From: Wenjunlia tyrosinilytica | Lineage (GTDB): Bacteria; Actinomycetota; Actinomycetes; Streptomycetales; Streptomycetaceae | Assembly: GCF_014646055.1 (NCBI RefSeq) | Contig: NZ_BMMS01000030.1 | Location: 34,503 to 98,502, forward strand | DNA: 64,000 nucleotides | Direction of reading: 5' to 3' | Part shown: one piece after another, positions 55,720-64,000 of the stretch | Layout: each line of letters opens with the position of its first letter | Position numbering within the stretch: position 1 is the first letter of the stretch | The notes under the pieces: generated by a model | The model's input: the letters and a program-made list of their open reading frames with translations, nothing else | Databases searched by the model: none | What the model was told of the DNA's origin: nothing | Translations under genes and position numbers: made by a program

Positions 55720-56655
55720 TCAGTCGGCCCGTCGCCCTACCGCGTCCCGGAGCGCGTCCGCGAGCAGGTTGAGCGCCAGCACCGTGAGGACGATGCAGCC
55801 GCCGACGGGATAGATCAGCCACCAGCGGTCGGCGGAGATGTAGGTGGCGCCGCTGGCGAGCTGACTGCCCCAGTCCGCGGTCGGGTACGTCAGGCCGAAG
55901 CCCAGGAACCCCAGGGCGGCGACGGCGAGGACCGCGTCGGCGACCTGGAAGGTGATGTTGACGATGATCACGCCGAGCGCGTTCGGGATCAGGTGGGTGA
56001 GGATGAGCCGCCGACGGGACGCCCCCATCACCCGCGCGGCCAGGACGAACTCCCGCACCCGCAGGGTCAGGACCTCGCCGCGGACCAGCCGGGCCGAGAC
56101 CAGCCAGGAGAACCCGCCGATGACCAGGCTCAACGACACGGCGTTCGCGTGGAACCTCGCCGACAGGATCAGGACGAAGAAGAGGAAGGGCACCGACAGC
56201 AGGATGTCGACCACCCGCATCAGGAACCCGTCGAGGATGCCTCCGGCGAGTCCGGCGACGGCGCCGTAGACGGTACCGATCGTGGTGGCGAAGAGCGCGG
56301 CGAGCAGCCCGATCTGCAAGGACACCTTGCCGCCCTCCATCAGCCGGCCGAGCACGTCGAACCCGTTGGGGTCGGTCCCGAGCGGGTGCCCGGGGCCGGG
56401 AGGCAGGGCCGCGTTGAGCAGGTCCACGTCGGCCTGGTTGGTGCGGTAGAGCAGTGGGCCGAGGAGGCAGAACCCGACGACGAGTACCAGGAGCAGCCCA
56501 CCGGCGAGGCCGAGCGGGTGGTGCCGCAGCGTGCGCAGCACCGACCGCGGGGAGACCCGTTTCCGGGCTCTGGTGAGTTCGGCGAGTTCGGTCTCGGAAC
56601 GTGCCGTGGCGTCCGTCTGTGTGGCCTCCGCTGTGTTCACGTGTCGTGAGCTCAT
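55720..56655 (-). CDS. oligopeptide ABC transporter permease, DppC/OppC-like
   Basis: A 311-residue inner-membrane permease. A hydrophilic 40-residue N-terminus leads to LGLAGGLLLVLVVGFCLLGP, then HPLGTDPNGFDVLGRLMEGG, the OppC signature, and the EAA-like cytoplasmic loop REFVLAARVMGASRRRLILT. The ATG overlaps the stop of the DppB-like gene (ATGA), so the permeases are made together. Confidence 0.92.
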   Translation of the reverse strand: MSSRHVNTAEATQTDATARSETELAELTRARKRVSPRSVLRTLRHHPLGLAGGLLLVLVVGFCLLGPLLYRTNQADVDLLNAALPPGPGHPLGTDPNGFDVLGRLMEGGKVSLQIGLLAALFATTIGTVYGAVAGLAGGILDGFLMRVVDILLSVPFLFFVLILSARFHANAVSLSLVIGGFSWLVSARLVRGEVLTLRVREFVLAARVMGASRRRLILTHLIPNALGVIIVNITFQVADAVLAVAALGFLGFGLTYPTADWGSQLASGATYISADRWWLIYPVGGCIVLTVLALNLLADALRDAVGRRAD

Positions 56656-57602
56656 TTCTCCAACTCGATTCGGCGGTCGGCGGCGGCTACCGCGATGTCG
56701 GCGACGAAGTTGCCGGCCACGGTGAGGACGCCACCGATGAGGGTGTAGGCGAGGAGCACCGGGTAGTCCTCGCGTTGCAGGCTGTTGAGGAACAGCAGGC
56801 CCAGGCCGGGGTAGTTGAAGAGGGACTCGACGATCAGGTTGCCCGCCAGGAGGGTGGGGATGAGCGTGCCGACCAGCGTGATCAGCGGCAGGCAGGCGTT
56901 GCGCAGCAGGTGGCGGGTGAGGACCAGCCGTTCCGGGAGCCCCTTGGCTCGCGCGACCCGGATGTAGTCCTGGCCGAGTTGGTCGAGCGCGGAGGAGCGT
57001 TGGTACTGGGAGAAGACCGCGACGCTGGTGACGGCGAGCGTGATGACGGGCAGGGCCATGGCGCCTGGATCGGTGAGGACCACCCAGGGGGAGCGCGACT
57101 GGGACGCCTCGGCTGGGAAGAACGGCAGGGACTGACTGAAGACGGCGATCAGGATCAGGCCCAGCAGGAACGACGGTGTCGCGTAGAGCACGTAGGAGGC
57201 CGCCGTGGCGCCCCGGTCGATGAGGCTGTTGCGCCTGACCGCCTGGAGGATGCCGAGCGGGACGGCGATCAGCAGCGAGAGGATCAGGCCGGCCAGCGAC
57301 AGCATCGCGCTGCGGCCGGCGTTCTGCCGCAGCAGCGCCCCCACGTTCTCGTTCAGTTTGTAGGATCTCCCCAGGTCTCCTTGGACGAGCTGGCCCAGGT
57401 AGCTGACGTACTGCATGACGACCGGGCGGTCGAACCCGTGTTCCCGGTTGAAGTCGGTCACCGCCTCGGGTGAGGCGCGCTGCCCCAGGACGACGCGGCC
57501 CGGGTTGTCCGACACCAGGTGCAGGAGGAAGAAGACCACCGCGGAGATCCCCAGCAGGACGAGGAAGGAGATCGCCAGCCGTCGGACCACGTACCAGGTC
57601 AT
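56652..57602 (-). CDS. oligopeptide ABC transporter permease, DppB/OppB-like
   Basis: A 316-residue permease opening MTWYVVRRLAISFLVLLGIS, the standard DppB start, and carrying the EAA-type loop GQDYIRVARAKGLPERLVLT. I start at ATG 57602 rather than a longer frame because the family begins there. It pairs with the DppC-like protein. The 76-base spacer behind it contains GTGAGACCC tandem copies (57631-57648). Confidence 0.92.
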   Translation of the reverse strand: MTWYVVRRLAISFLVLLGISAVVFFLLHLVSDNPGRVVLGQRASPEAVTDFNREHGFDRPVVMQYVSYLGQLVQGDLGRSYKLNENVGALLRQNAGRSAMLSLAGLILSLLIAVPLGILQAVRRNSLIDRGATAASYVLYATPSFLLGLILIAVFSQSLPFFPAEASQSRSPWVVLTDPGAMALPVITLAVTSVAVFSQYQRSSALDQLGQDYIRVARAKGLPERLVLTRHLLRNACLPLITLVGTLIPTLLAGNLIVESLFNYPGLGLLFLNSLQREDYPVLLAYTLIGGVLTVAGNFVADIAVAAADRRIELEK

Positions 57603-57678
57603 GCGTGCCCATCCCCTCTCCAAGAAAACCGTGAGACCCGTGAGACCCGTGAGCCCCGGGGAAGTCGCGAGAAGTGCG

Positions 57679-59796
57679 TCATCGTGCCGTCAGCTCCACG
57701 GGCTGCCCCGCCCCCGACCGCAACGGGTGATGGCAGGCGACCTGGTGCGTGCCGGCGACCGTCGTCAGGGCAGGCTCCGCCGCCGCGCACACCTCGGTCG
57801 CCAGCGCGCACCGGGTGCGGAACCGGCAGCCGCTGGGCGGATCGATGGGACTCGGCAGTTCACCGCGCACCCGCGTGCCCGCCCGGGGAAGCGGCGCCCC
57901 TGGGTCCGCCTCGGGGACCGCCGCGAGCAGCCCCGCGGTGTAGGGGTGCGCGGTGGCGCCGTACACCTCCTCGGTGGTCCCGGTCTCCACCAACTTGCCG
58001 AGGTACATGACACCGACCCGGTCGGCCAGGTACCGCACGACCGCGAGGTCGTGGGAGATCACCACACTGCTCAGTTCGCGTTCGCGCTGGACGCGCTGCA
58101 TCAGGTTGAGGACCTGGGAGCGGATGGAGACGTCCAACGCGCTGACCGGCTCGTCGGCGACCAGCACCTTCGGATCCAGGGCGAGCGCGCGGGCCAGCCC
58201 CACCCGCTGGCGCTGTCCCCCGGAGAGTTCGTGGGGGTAGCGCTCCAGGACGCTCAGGGGCAGCCCGACGTCCCGCAGCAGCTCGCGGGCCCGGGCGGTC
58301 CGCTCGGCACGCCTGCCGATGCCCTGGATCGCCATGGGCTCGCGCAGGATCGCGCCGATGCGCATCCGGGGGTCGAGGGAGGCGTTCGAGTCCTGGAACA
58401 TCATCTGCATCTGGGCCCGGCGCGGCCCGAGTTCACGGGAGCTCATCCGGGTCACCGGCGCACCGTCGAAGATCACCTCACCCGAGGTGGGCCGGTCCAG
58501 GGCCACGAGCATCCGGCCCAACGAGGACTTGCCGCACCCCGACTCCCCGACCAGCCCGAATGTCTCGCCGGCCGCCACCTCGAAGCTCACCCCGGAGACC
58601 GCCTTGACCGTGCGGCGCCCCCCGAGCAGACCCCGCCCGCCCACCGGGTACTCGCGTCTGAGATCGACGACCCGCAGCCGTGGCGTCGTCTGCCGCTCGG
58701 GCAGGAGCACCGGTGAGGCAGTCGGCGGTGGGGCGGTCGCCGGTGTCTGGTGGGCCCGGACCGTCGGACCGGACACCGGGTGCCAACACGCGTGGGTGTG
58801 ACCGCCCTCCTCCTCCGACAGCGTCGGCCGCCCCTCGCGACAGAGGTCCGTCGCGGCCGCGCAGCGCGGCGCGAAGGGACAGCCGGCGTGGGGCACGGCC
58901 AGGTCCGGCGGTGCGCCGGGAATGCTGAAGAGCTTCTCGCGCCGGTCATGGGTGAGCGAGGGGATCGAGGCCAGCAGCGCATGCGTGTAGCGGTGCCGGG
59001 TGTGTCCGAAGAGCGCGGGTGTCGGGCCGGTCTCGGCCACGCGCCCGGCGTACATCACGGCCACCTGGTCGGCATGCCGGGCGATCACCCCCATGTCGTG
59101 GGTGACGAGGATCATCGACATGCCCAGCCGGGACCTGAGTTCGTCGAGGAGGTCGAGGATCTCCGCCTGGATGGAGACGTCGAGCGCGGTGGTCGGCTCG
59201 TCGGCGATGACGACCTGCGGTTCGCACACCAGCGCCATGGCGATCATCACGCGCTGCCGCATGCCTCCCGAGAGCTGGTGCGGGTAGTCGTCCATCCGCT
59301 CGGCCGGCCTCGGTATCCCGACCAGGGCGAGCAACTCCGCGGCTCGCGTGCGCGCGGCCCGTTTCGACGCGCGGTGGTGCAGCCGCACCGGCTCGGCGAC
59401 CTGTTCGCCGATGCGCCGGGTGGGGTTCAGCGCTGTCATCGAGTCCTGGAACACCATCGCGATGTCGTTGCCGCGGATGGCCCGGTACCGCGCCGCGGGG
59501 AGCCCGGCGAGTTCCGTGCCGCGGAAGTCGATCGACCCGCCGGTCACCCGGCCGCCGGCCGGCAGCATGCCCATGATCGCCAGACCGGTCATGGACTTGC
59601 CGGATCCGGTCTCCCCGACGATTCCCAGGGTCTGCCCGCGGTCGAGCGCCAGGTTGACGCCCGAGACGGGGTGGACGACCCGGTCGCCGCGCCGGATCTC
59701 CACCGACAGATCGCGGATCGTCAGCACGCGGCCGCCGTCCGCGGGCTCACGGGCGTTCTCAAAACCATCGCTCGTGCGCACGGTACCGCTCTCCAT
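57679..59796 (-). CDS. fused oligopeptide ABC transporter ATPase (DppD-DppF)
   Basis: A 705-residue protein holding two complete ATPase domains. The first has Walker A GETGSGKS, signature LSGGMRQR and the DppD-type cysteine-rich tail (CPFAPRCAAATDLC). The second has GESGCGKS, LSGGQRQR and another FeS-like cysteine tail (CRFRTRCALATEVC). Such fusions replace separate DppD and DppF. The start may be ATG 59796, whose AAGGAG is too close, or GTG 59781, which is better spaced. It is the first gene of the leftward importer operon. Confidence 0.92.
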   Translation of the reverse strand: MESGTVRTSDGFENAREPADGGRVLTIRDLSVEIRRGDRVVHPVSGVNLALDRGQTLGIVGETGSGKSMTGLAIMGMLPAGGRVTGGSIDFRGTELAGLPAARYRAIRGNDIAMVFQDSMTALNPTRRIGEQVAEPVRLHHRASKRAARTRAAELLALVGIPRPAERMDDYPHQLSGGMRQRVMIAMALVCEPQVVIADEPTTALDVSIQAEILDLLDELRSRLGMSMILVTHDMGVIARHADQVAVMYAGRVAETGPTPALFGHTRHRYTHALLASIPSLTHDRREKLFSIPGAPPDLAVPHAGCPFAPRCAAATDLCREGRPTLSEEEGGHTHACWHPVSGPTVRAHQTPATAPPPTASPVLLPERQTTPRLRVVDLRREYPVGGRGLLGGRRTVKAVSGVSFEVAAGETFGLVGESGCGKSSLGRMLVALDRPTSGEVIFDGAPVTRMSSRELGPRRAQMQMMFQDSNASLDPRMRIGAILREPMAIQGIGRRAERTARARELLRDVGLPLSVLERYPHELSGGQRQRVGLARALALDPKVLVADEPVSALDVSIRSQVLNLMQRVQRERELSSVVISHDLAVVRYLADRVGVMYLGKLVETGTTEEVYGATAHPYTAGLLAAVPEADPGAPLPRAGTRVRGELPSPIDPPSGCRFRTRCALATEVCAAAEPALTTVAGTHQVACHHPLRSGAGQPVELTAR

Positions 59797-59991
59797 CTCC
59801 TTGGCCACCCGACGATATTGGGACACAAACCCCAGGTGTCGTTCGTCGGGTTTATCGAACATTCGGGTAGGCGTTCGTCCGGTCGCACGAAGGGATCCCT
59901 ACGATGAGCCGACGGGGAAGCAAGGGGAATCGATGAGTCCGAAGAGGCTCATCCTTGCCCCGCCCGCTCCCCTCCCGGCCCCGCCCGGCAC

Positions 59992-61029
59992 TCAGCCGGC
60001 GGACGCGGGCCGGCCGAGTTCGTCCCGCAGCAACCGCCGCACGTTCTCCCCCAGGACCGCGACGATGTCACCCTCCGGCCAACCACGCCGTTGCAACGCC
60101 TCGGTGACCAGCGGCAGCCCGGCCGGACCCACCAGCCCGGGCAGATAGGCGTCGGCCGGCACCCCCTCGACGAAGGCGCGCTCACAGCACGGGGGAGTGG
60201 TGTCGTCGAGCACCTCCTTGATGAAGTCAGGACCCAGCCCGACGTGCTTGACCCCGGCCACACCGGCGACGTGCTCGATGTGGTCGACCAACCGGTCGAT
60301 CGAGTAGTCGCTCCCATGCAGGTACGGGGCGAAGAAGTTCACGCACACCACCCCACCCCCCGCGGCGACGCCCCGGATCTGCTCGTCCGTGAGGTTGCGG
60401 TGGTGGTCGAAGAGCGCCCGCGCGCAGGAGTGCGTCGCGATCACCGGCCGCGATGCCAGCTCCAGGACGTGCCCGACCCCGGCCGCGCCGAGATGACTCA
60501 CGTCGAAGAGCATGCCCAGGCGCTCCATCTCGGCCAGCGCCGCGACCCCGGCACGGGTGAGCCGACCACCCGTCCCGTCCTCCCCGCTGCCGTCGGCCAA
60601 GGCGGTACGCCCGAAGTGCGCCAGTGAGGCGATCCTGACCCCCAGTCGGAACAAGGTCTCCAACAACTCCACGTCCTCGCCCACACCGGGCGCGCTCTCC
60701 AACGCCAGAACCAGGGCGATCCGGCCCTCCGCCAGCGCCTGGTCGATCTGGGCACCGTCCGCGCACAGCGCGACGGCATCGGCGTTGCCGGCCGCGAGCC
60801 GGTGCGCCGCCTCGATCATGCGCAGCGTCCGGCGCAGCGCGCCCTCGGGCCGGAACGGGTCCTCCACGAACACCGGCAGCGCCTGCAGGTCCACCCCACC
60901 GGCCCGCAACTGCGGCAGCCAGCGCTCCCGGAAGAACTCCGCCCAGCGCTCCACCGGCCGGGCGACCACCGCGCACAGCAGGTCGTTGTGCAGGTCTGCG
61001 ACGACGGCGCGCCGGTGCAGCTCGTTCAC
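59992..61029 (-). CDS. M19 membrane-dipeptidase family enzyme
   Basis: A 345-residue zinc dipeptidase. His14 and Asp16 in VADLHNDLL, the bridging Glu in LVLALESAPG, His in LFDVSHLGA and His in VIATHSCARALFDHH match the M19 dinuclear site. Family members hydrolyse dipeptides and accept a D-residue at the C-terminal side. No signal peptide is evident, so it acts in the cytoplasm on imported peptides. The GTG at 61029 overlaps the stop of the serine hydrolase gene (GTGA). Confidence 0.92.
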   Translation of the reverse strand: MNELHRRAVVADLHNDLLCAVVARPVERWAEFFRERWLPQLRAGGVDLQALPVFVEDPFRPEGALRRTLRMIEAAHRLAAGNADAVALCADGAQIDQALAEGRIALVLALESAPGVGEDVELLETLFRLGVRIASLAHFGRTALADGSGEDGTGGRLTRAGVAALAEMERLGMLFDVSHLGAAGVGHVLELASRPVIATHSCARALFDHHRNLTDEQIRGVAAGGGVVCVNFFAPYLHGSDYSIDRLVDHIEHVAGVAGVKHVGLGPDFIKEVLDDTTPPCCERAFVEGVPADAYLPGLVGPAGLPLVTEALQRRGWPEGDIVAVLGENVRRLLRDELGRPASAG

Positions 61030-62438
61030 CGCGACGCCCACCGGTCGGCCCGGCCGGTGTGCAGGTACAGCGCGTGCCCCTGCCCGTCGTCACCGAGGAA
61101 CGCCAGCGGCGCGTGGACACCGCGCTCCGGCTCGACCGGGAGCAATGTGTCACCGCGCCAGGCGACCAGCTCCGTGCGGTACGGCGCCTCGTCCAGGTCG
61201 GCGGTGACTCCCAGGGGATTGCGCTCCAACCACAGCCGCCCCGCCGCGTCCCCGCTCACCGTGGTCTCGCAAATGCTCGACGTGTAGGTGCCGACATACC
61301 GGGACGCCTCCGGCGTGGGAGCGGCCACACCCGGCATCGGCGGCGCGGGCAGCCCGACGCCGCCGAGTTCACCGAGCACCCGGCCTGCGACCTCGGCGTA
61401 CACTCGCCGCGACAGGCCGCCGTTGGTGACGATCGCGACCGCCACACCGCGCTCCGGCACCACGCGCAGGAACGCCGACTGGCCGATGGTGTTTCCGTCG
61501 TGCCCGAAGACCGTGCCGCCCGGCAGGTCGAACAGTTCCCAGCCCAGCCCCCAGGCGGTGCCCTGGTCGATGTCGGGCAGCGTGACCTGAGGCCGCCGCA
61601 TGGCCCGGACACTCGCCGGGCTCAGCACGGAACCGCCGTCCGGGCCCCGGCCCTCGGCGAGGTGCATCCGGGCGAGGGCCAGCAGGTCACGCGGGCGCAT
61701 CGCCAGCATCGACCCGGCCGGCGCGTTCGAGCGCGCAAGTGCCCAGACCCGGCTCGGCTCCAGCGGGGCCCCCGGCGCCCGCTCGGTATGGCCCACCGCC
61801 GTGCGGTGGACGATCGCCTCGTACGGGTCGCTCGCGGTGTGGGTCATGCCCAGCGGCGCGAACAGGTGAGTCCGAGCGCAGACGTCGAACGGCTCCCCGC
61901 GCAGCACCTCGACGATCCGCCCCAGCACGCAGTAGCCGGCGTTGTTGTACGAGAACATCCCGCCCGGCTCGAAGAGCTGCGGCACGTCGTGCAGGACACC
62001 GACGTACCTCTCCAGGCAGTCGTCGCCCTTGCCGGTGTCGGTGAAGACGTCCCCCTCGAAACCCGCGACGTGACACAGCAGTTGCCGCGCGGTGATCCGC
62101 CGCGCCGCCCGCTCGTCGGCGATCCGGAACTCCGGGAGGACGGCCCGCACCGGAGCGTCGAGGTCCAGCCTCCCCTCGTCGACCAACTGCATGACCAGCG
62201 TCGCGGTCACCACTTTGGTGATCGAACCGATCTGGAAGAGGGAGTCCACCGTGGCCCCGACACCCGTGGCCGTGCTCAGCACCCCGGCCGCGGCTTCGAC
62301 CACCTCGTCACCGGCCAGGACCGCCACGGCCGCCCCGGGCACCCGGCTCTCGGCGAGCAGGCCCGGCAACCGGTGGCGCAGCCACGCGCCGACCTTGTCC
62401 GGCCCCTCCAGTTCGTCCAGCCCATCCGGCTTCGGCAC
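61026..62438 (-). CDS. beta-lactamase-fold serine hydrolase (class C/D-aminopeptidase-like)
   Basis: A 470-residue protein of the beta-lactamase family: Ser72-x-x-Lys75 in GSITK, then YNN in MFSYNNAGYCVLG, and HDGNTIGQSAFL in place of the KTG triad. A C-terminal beta-barrel-like segment follows, as in D-aminopeptidases and related esterases. No signal peptide is seen, which argues against a periplasmic beta-lactamase or PBP. The GTG at 62438 has GGGAGGG at six bases. Coupling to an M19 dipeptidase suggests peptide or D-peptide breakdown. Confidence 0.88.
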   Translation of the reverse strand: MPKPDGLDELEGPDKVGAWLRHRLPGLLAESRVPGAAVAVLAGDEVVEAAAGVLSTATGVGATVDSLFQIGSITKVVTATLVMQLVDEGRLDLDAPVRAVLPEFRIADERAARRITARQLLCHVAGFEGDVFTDTGKGDDCLERYVGVLHDVPQLFEPGGMFSYNNAGYCVLGRIVEVLRGEPFDVCARTHLFAPLGMTHTASDPYEAIVHRTAVGHTERAPGAPLEPSRVWALARSNAPAGSMLAMRPRDLLALARMHLAEGRGPDGGSVLSPASVRAMRRPQVTLPDIDQGTAWGLGWELFDLPGGTVFGHDGNTIGQSAFLRVVPERGVAVAIVTNGGLSRRVYAEVAGRVLGELGGVGLPAPPMPGVAAPTPEASRYVGTYTSSICETTVSGDAAGRLWLERNPLGVTADLDEAPYRTELVAWRGDTLLPVEPERGVHAPLAFLGDDGQGHALYLHTGRADRWASR

Positions 62439-62701
62439 GGTATCCCTCCCGCTCGACTCCGGACGAGCATAGAACCGGCGGAAACCGCACTCCTCGTCCG
62501 CTCCCACCACAAGTGGCCCATCGATTGGTGTATCCGGCCGAACCCACCTGCCCGACCCCGGGCCGGCGGAGCGACGGCCGGTCTACCGCATGGACCACGG
62601 TCTTCGACCGCACATCCGACCGGAACCGGACCCGCTTCGAGCCCCAGTTGCCGGGGCGAAGGACTCGGCTTCGATTCGGCGCCGGTTCGGCGTGGTCGGT
62701 G

Positions 62702-63928
62702 TCAACGACCTGCGGGAGTCTGCTCCGGCTGCTCGAGGAGTACGGCGCGGCAGGCGAGGTGCAGTGCGAGCCGCTCGTCTCGGTCGTGGAGGTCGACGCC
62801 GAGGAGCGTCTTGATCCTGGCGACACGCGTGGCCACGGTGTTGCGGTGCACACCCAGGACAGCGGCGGTCTCGTTGAGGGAGGATTCGGAATCCAGGTAG
62901 GTACCGAGTGTCCGAATCAGGTCACCGGGCTGGTTGCGCAGTGGGGTCAGCAGTGTGTGGGCGGCCGGCATGAAGGTTTCCGTACGGCCCCATCCCAGGA
63001 GTAGCTGGGCCATACCGAGGCTGTCGACGTGGAGGAACCGTCCGGTTTCTGGTCGGCCGGCCGCGAGCCGGGCTGCGTCATCGGCCTCGGCCAGGGTTCG
63101 GGCGATGCCCGGCGGGCCGGCTTCGGGGCGGCCGACGCCCATGTGGGCGTCGAATCGCTGCCGCAGCCGCGCGTGCGCGCGGCGGATGGCTTTGGACAGC
63201 TGTCTCACCTGGTCGGCAGTGGGCTCTGTGTCGAGGGTGACCCAGCCCGACCATCCGTCGCCGTACTCCACGACAACGGCTTCAAGGGCTTCACCGCGCA
63301 GCGCGGCAGCAACGTCGGCTGTGCGGCCGAGGACATCGACATCTGGCGGTACGCCGATCCGCAGTCCGACGTGCCATCCGTCGAGGCGCCAGCCCAGATC
63401 GGCTGCACGGCGACGCGTTTCGACCTGCGGCTCAGCGGCGAGATGGAGCAGCTCGCCCAGGAGGGCAGAGCGGTGTCGGGCGTCCCGTTCCACTACGAGG
63501 CGTCGGGCGAATACCCACCGTTGCAGGGAGAGGGCAGCCAGATCCAGCGCGTCCGACACCGCCGGGGTCCGCCAAGCCGCGTTCCGCGAAACCCGTGCGG
63601 CGATCCAGTACTCGGCCCGGCGCCCCGCGGCGTCAGGGGCGGGCGCGAGCAGCAGTTCGCCGTTGGCGACGGGATGGCGCTGTCGGGCGCACGTCGGGTC
63701 GGGTCGGGCGGTGGCTCCGATGTCACCTGCGACGCGGACACCGTCGCCGTCGAGTACCGCGACGGGCAGGTCGATCAGAACATGCAGTCGTTCTGCGAGC
63801 ATCTGCGGATCGAGCAATTGCGGCCCCATGGCTCGCGCCACGCGGCAGACGAGCGCCGCCGCGTCGACGCCGGGCCCTGCCAGGAGGGCCCGTGCTTCCA
63901 CGACGAGTGCCAGAACGGGGTCTGTCAA
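62702..63928 (-). CDS. PucR/CdaR-type transcriptional regulator
   Basis: A regulator of about 408 residues with a sensory N-terminal half (PVAVLDGDGVRVAGDIGATA), a GGDEF-like middle, and the C-terminal PucR HTH (LNETAAVLGVHRNTVATRVA). It faces leftward toward the serine hydrolase/dipeptidase pair and the importer, so it may control them. The TTG at 63928 has no ribosome site, and the frame stays open to the window edge, so the true start may lie further right, outside the window. Confidence 0.82.
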   Translation of the reverse strand: MTDPVLALVVEARALLAGPGVDAAALVCRVARAMGPQLLDPQMLAERLHVLIDLPVAVLDGDGVRVAGDIGATARPDPTCARQRHPVANGELLLAPAPDAAGRRAEYWIAARVSRNAAWRTPAVSDALDLAALSLQRWVFARRLVVERDARHRSALLGELLHLAAEPQVETRRRAADLGWRLDGWHVGLRIGVPPDVDVLGRTADVAAALRGEALEAVVVEYGDGWSGWVTLDTEPTADQVRQLSKAIRRAHARLRQRFDAHMGVGRPEAGPPGIARTLAEADDAARLAAGRPETGRFLHVDSLGMAQLLLGWGRTETFMPAAHTLLTPLRNQPGDLIRTLGTYLDSESSLNETAAVLGVHRNTVATRVARIKTLLGVDLHDRDERLALHLACRAVLLEQPEQTPAGR

Positions 63929-64000
63929 ACGAGCGGTGTAACTGGGGTAGTTGGGGTTACTGGCGGGCTGCCGACAGGCGGCCGTCGAAGGTGATGTCGA

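Noticed and set aside
53268..55772. 834-codon open frame on the plus strand
   Set aside because: It is opposite the substrate-binding lipoprotein gene and has no recognisable domain.
61026..62438. Annotation as an antibiotic-resistance beta-lactamase
   Set aside because: There is no export signal, the KTG triad is replaced by HDGN, and the gene is coupled to a dipeptidase, so a cytoplasmic esterase or peptidase fits better.

Overview
The window looks like a Streptomyces (or close actinomycete) accessory region. It has very high GC with GC-rich third codon positions, many GTG starts and some TTG, GGAGG-type ribosome sites, Tat/Sec-exported hydrolases, and decayed IS5 and IS256 transposases. 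No rRNA, tRNA or CRISPR array was seen. Function calls come from reading motifs by eye, without database searches.

Layout, left to right. (1) 1-6972: a probable small-molecule cluster built around p-aminobenzoate. It holds a fused PabA-PabB aminodeoxychorismate synthase, a benzoate-CoA-ligase-like enzyme, a second AMP-forming ligase cut by the left edge, a membrane-anchored ABM-type protein, and a divergent DUF3050 protein with a possible diiron oxidase fold. (2) 6973-11660: a patchwork of gene remnants (acyl-CoA ligase N-terminus, TniQ-like fragment, IS5 transposase) around a three-gene unit (small unknown, DUF4913, glycosyltransferase) and a VOC protein. (3) 11727-21734: three exported glycosidases (GH89, GH123, GH31), all suggestive of N-acetylhexosamine glycans, plus a secreted M43-type metalloprotease. 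(4) 22328-25536: a carboxylesterase, then a stretch of remnants including a metE 3' end, then a TetR regulator. (5) 25650-34872: a PadR regulator facing a run of SnoaL-like, CrtI-like, ferredoxin-reductase-like, acyl-CoA ligase, 2,4-dienoyl-CoA reductase and second CrtI-like genes.

(6) 35412-40610 is the most interesting part: a compact, translationally coupled operon resembling a linaridin-type RiPP cluster. It has an 86-residue candidate precursor whose tail is an Ala/Asn/Gln repeat ending in Gly-Gly, a CypH-like membrane plus alpha/beta-hydrolase protein, a CypL-like partner, two tiny overlapping ORFs and an ABC exporter. The precursor tail lacks the Thr/Ser/Cys residues that known linaridins modify, so the chemistry may differ.

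(7) 40690-44690: an MBL-fold hydrolase, a TetR gene behind a striking double palindrome, an orphan LuxR-type HTH protein, and IS256 and XRE remnants. (8) 44825-63928: a peptide and D-amino-acid utilisation region. An M20 amidohydrolase, a long GNAT acyltransferase and an OSBS/NSAR-type enolase match the known N-succinylamino-acid racemase route that converts D- to L-amino acids. Next come a PucR regulator, a prolyl-oligopeptidase-like enzyme coupled to an erythromycin-esterase-like gene, a complete oligopeptide ABC importer with fused ATPases, an M19 dipeptidase coupled to a serine hydrolase, and a second PucR/CdaR-type regulator at the right edge.
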